A stretch of 6,481 nt of DNA from positions 1 to 6,481 of the forward strand of contig CAYIXE010000046.1 in NCBI GenBank assembly GCA_964367095.1, in the 5' to 3' direction. The notes under the pieces are model-generated. The model ran no database searches and was not told the origin of the DNA. It saw only the letters and a list, made by a program, of their open reading frames with translations. The DNA comes from UBA927 sp964367095. GTDB lineage: Bacteria > Patescibacteriota > Microgenomatia > UBA10105 > UBA927. Positions 5,453 through 6,481 of this stretch are shown piece by piece (position 1 is the first letter of the stretch; each line of letters opens with the position of its first letter). A program made the translations under genes and the position numbers.

Positions 5453-6247
5453 TTAGGAAGAAATATTTTTAACAAAGATTGAAGAGATCATTTTTCCAAG
5501 AACTGTTTTTTTTAGGTGAACCACAATGCTGTTCTTTGCGAATATCCATTTGTTTCCGGTTAGTGCAATGCTTTTTTCTCTATAGTGAATTATAGAACAG
5601 CTTCTCAAAAAAAATACATCCCAATTTTTCTTTTTTACTTTACTAAAAAGATAGTGTTCTTCTCCGTAGATAAAGCAGTCTGGATCAAACCATTGCGGGT
5701 TAGATAAAAGAGTTGAGCGGGCCATTATACATCCACCATTGAGCATATATGTTTTGTGAGGCCAAGGAAATAGAATGATAGATTTTCCCGTTATGAGGCG
5801 TATTATTTTTTCTATCGTAAATTCTATAATCCCAATAAGAGAGAGTCGGCTGGTAATAAATATTGTATCTCCTGAGCCGTTGAATTGTTCAGGTCCAACG
5901 ACACCAGTTTTTGGATGCTTATCCAAAAACGCAATCATCTGTTTTATCGCATATGGATTTACTTTTGTGTCAGGATTAAGAAGTAATATATATATGCCTT
6001 TCGTCTGTTTTAACGCTATGTTGTTCCCTTGGCCAAACCCCCAATTTATTTTCTGTCGAAGAAGGATTACTTTTGGATGTACTTTAGATACTATCGATAC
6101 TGTTTTATCTTTCGAAACGTTATCAACAACAATAATTTCGTTTGTTAATCCCTGAATGGCATGTGTTAATGACTTGAGACAAGAATCGATGTCTGCTTCA
6201 GAATTCCATGTGACGATAATAATCGAGAGCAGAACACTTTGGCTCAT
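5453..6247 (-). CDS. Family 2 glycosyltransferase (rhamnosyltransferase-like)
   Basis: A 264-residue GT-A fold enzyme that would transfer a sugar from a nucleotide donor, probably to a cell-surface glycan. In order: SIIIVTWN (8-15), VVDNVSKD (40-47) that binds the nucleotide, WGFGQGNNIA (69-78), NPDTKV (91-96) in the DxD position, GGCIMARS (171-178), FDPDCFIYGEEH (187-198) with acceptor-site acids, and IIHYREKS (219-226) near the end. This set is typical of the WbbL-like rhamnosyltransferase branch; donor and acceptor cannot be read from the sequence. There is no membrane helix, so it is cytoplasmic or peripheral. ATG 6247 is preferred over a TTG at 6268, which would add only LYNNTH-type residues; no Shine-Dalgarno precedes either. 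A weak minus-strand TACAAT lies 9 bases before the ATG. It converges on the PBP2 operon, and another minus-strand gene fragment lies upstream. Confidence 0.9.
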   Translation of the reverse strand: MSQSVLLSIIIVTWNSEADIDSCLKSLTHAIQGLTNEIIVVDNVSKDKTVSIVSKVHPKVILLRQKINWGFGQGNNIALKQTKGIYILLLNPDTKVNPYAIKQMIAFLDKHPKTGVVGPEQFNGSGDTIFITSRLSLIGIIEFTIEKIIRLITGKSIILFPWPHKTYMLNGGCIMARSTLLSNPQWFDPDCFIYGEEHYLFSKVKKKNWDVFFLRSCSIIHYREKSIALTGNKWIFAKNSIVVHLKKTVLGKMISSIFVKNISS

Positions 6248-6312
6248 ATGAGTGTTATTGTACAACAAGGGAGCTTATTTTTTATAATATTTGGTATAGT
6301 AATTTTATGAGC

Positions 6313-6335
6313 TTCGAAAGATTCGGCCTTTCGAA
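6313..6335. repeat. Short inverted repeat, 8-bp arms
   Basis: TTCGAAAG (6313-6320) and CTTTCGAA (6328-6335) surround the 7-base loop ATTCGGC. It lies 66 bp upstream of the glycosyltransferase ATG and 18 bp past the stop of the upstream minus-strand fragment. Neither strand has a T-run after it, so it may be an operator, a processing hairpin or a weak terminator. Confidence 0.5.
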
Positions 6336-6352
6336 AATAAAAATTGAAATTG

Positions 6353-6481
6353 TCAAACAAAATTCTTGAAGAATGGTTGGGAGGTAGGACTACCGAATGT
6401 CTGCAAATCTTTTTTCAGATATATATTGTTTGAGAATACATGTTCGAAAATAATTGCCCAGGCTTTCACCAAGATATCTAA
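6353..6481 (-). CDS. 3' end of a minus-strand gene cut by the right edge (frame uncertain)
   Basis: The minus strand is open from the right edge to TGA at 6355-6353, giving 42 residues that begin LDILVKAWAIIFEHVF and continue NNIYLKKDLQTFG to a C-terminus PFFKNFV. The mix of hydrophobic and basic residues looks like a genuine C-terminus. A second minus frame is also open, from 6479 to TAG at 6392-6390 (RYLGESLGNYFRTCILKQ, then YISEKRFADIR), and continues without a stop beyond that TAG to 6282. Only one can be the gene; I slightly favour the first because it runs furthest without a stop. Family not recognised. As the next gene upstream of the glycosyltransferase it may belong to the same polysaccharide cluster. 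Confidence 0.35.
   Translation of the reverse strand, partial: LDILVKAWAIIFEHVFSNNIYLKKDLQTFGSPTSQPFFKNFV

Noticed and set aside
6248..6268. TTG start for the glycosyltransferase at 6268
   Set aside because: The seven added residues do not belong to the fold, and an ATG lies right before the conserved first strand.
6330..6453. Direct repeat TTCGAAAATAA at 6330-6340 and 6443-6453
   Set aside because: Only 11 bp in A+T-rich sequence with different flanks; no sign of an element between them.

Overview
The window looks like chromosome of a Candidate Phyla Radiation (Patescibacteria) bacterium. This rests on family resemblance, not on a marker gene: a PaaX/Cas2-like regulator with the N-terminal layout common in CPR genomes, a short four-helix-bundle (S23-type) gene beside heptamer repeats, a compact mreB-PBP2 gene run, near absence of Shine-Dalgarno sequences, and two REP-like palindromes that sit in frame inside a gene. 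The standard code is used: mreB, PBP2 and the glycosyltransferase are long and free of in-frame TGA.

Left part (1-1334). A minus-strand PaaX/Cas2-like regulator runs off the left edge. Divergent from it lies what reads as a broken plus-strand gene (428-772) with two in-frame stops, whose start codon is the centre of a perfect 22-bp palindrome. It meets tail to tail an unrecognised 190-codon minus-strand ORF (762-1334).

Centre (1335-5443). Divergent from that ORF, across only 34 bp, starts a plus-strand cell-shape and wall operon: mreB, a four-helix-bundle protein gene, a PAP2-like membrane phosphatase, and a class B penicillin-binding protein (PBP2 type), ending at a strong hairpin terminator. 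MreB would organise elongation, PBP2 would crosslink peptidoglycan, and the PAP2 protein may recycle a lipid carrier (inference). No mreC or mreD lies between mreB and PBP2.

The most striking structure is the four-helix-bundle gene. It is bracketed by the same A-rich heptamer repeat in opposite orientations: 21 units in exact register on the left and five inverted units starting at the base after its stop codon. The whole block (about 2434-2975) looks like a cassette inserted in the wall operon and could fold as a long stem around the gene, much like the intervening sequences in 23S rRNA that carry the same protein family.

Right part (5444-6481). A convergent minus-strand family 2 glycosyltransferase shares the terminator region. 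Upstream of it are a small inverted repeat and the 3' end of a further minus-strand gene cut by the window edge. A 33-bp stretch there resembles the tail of the PBP2 gene.
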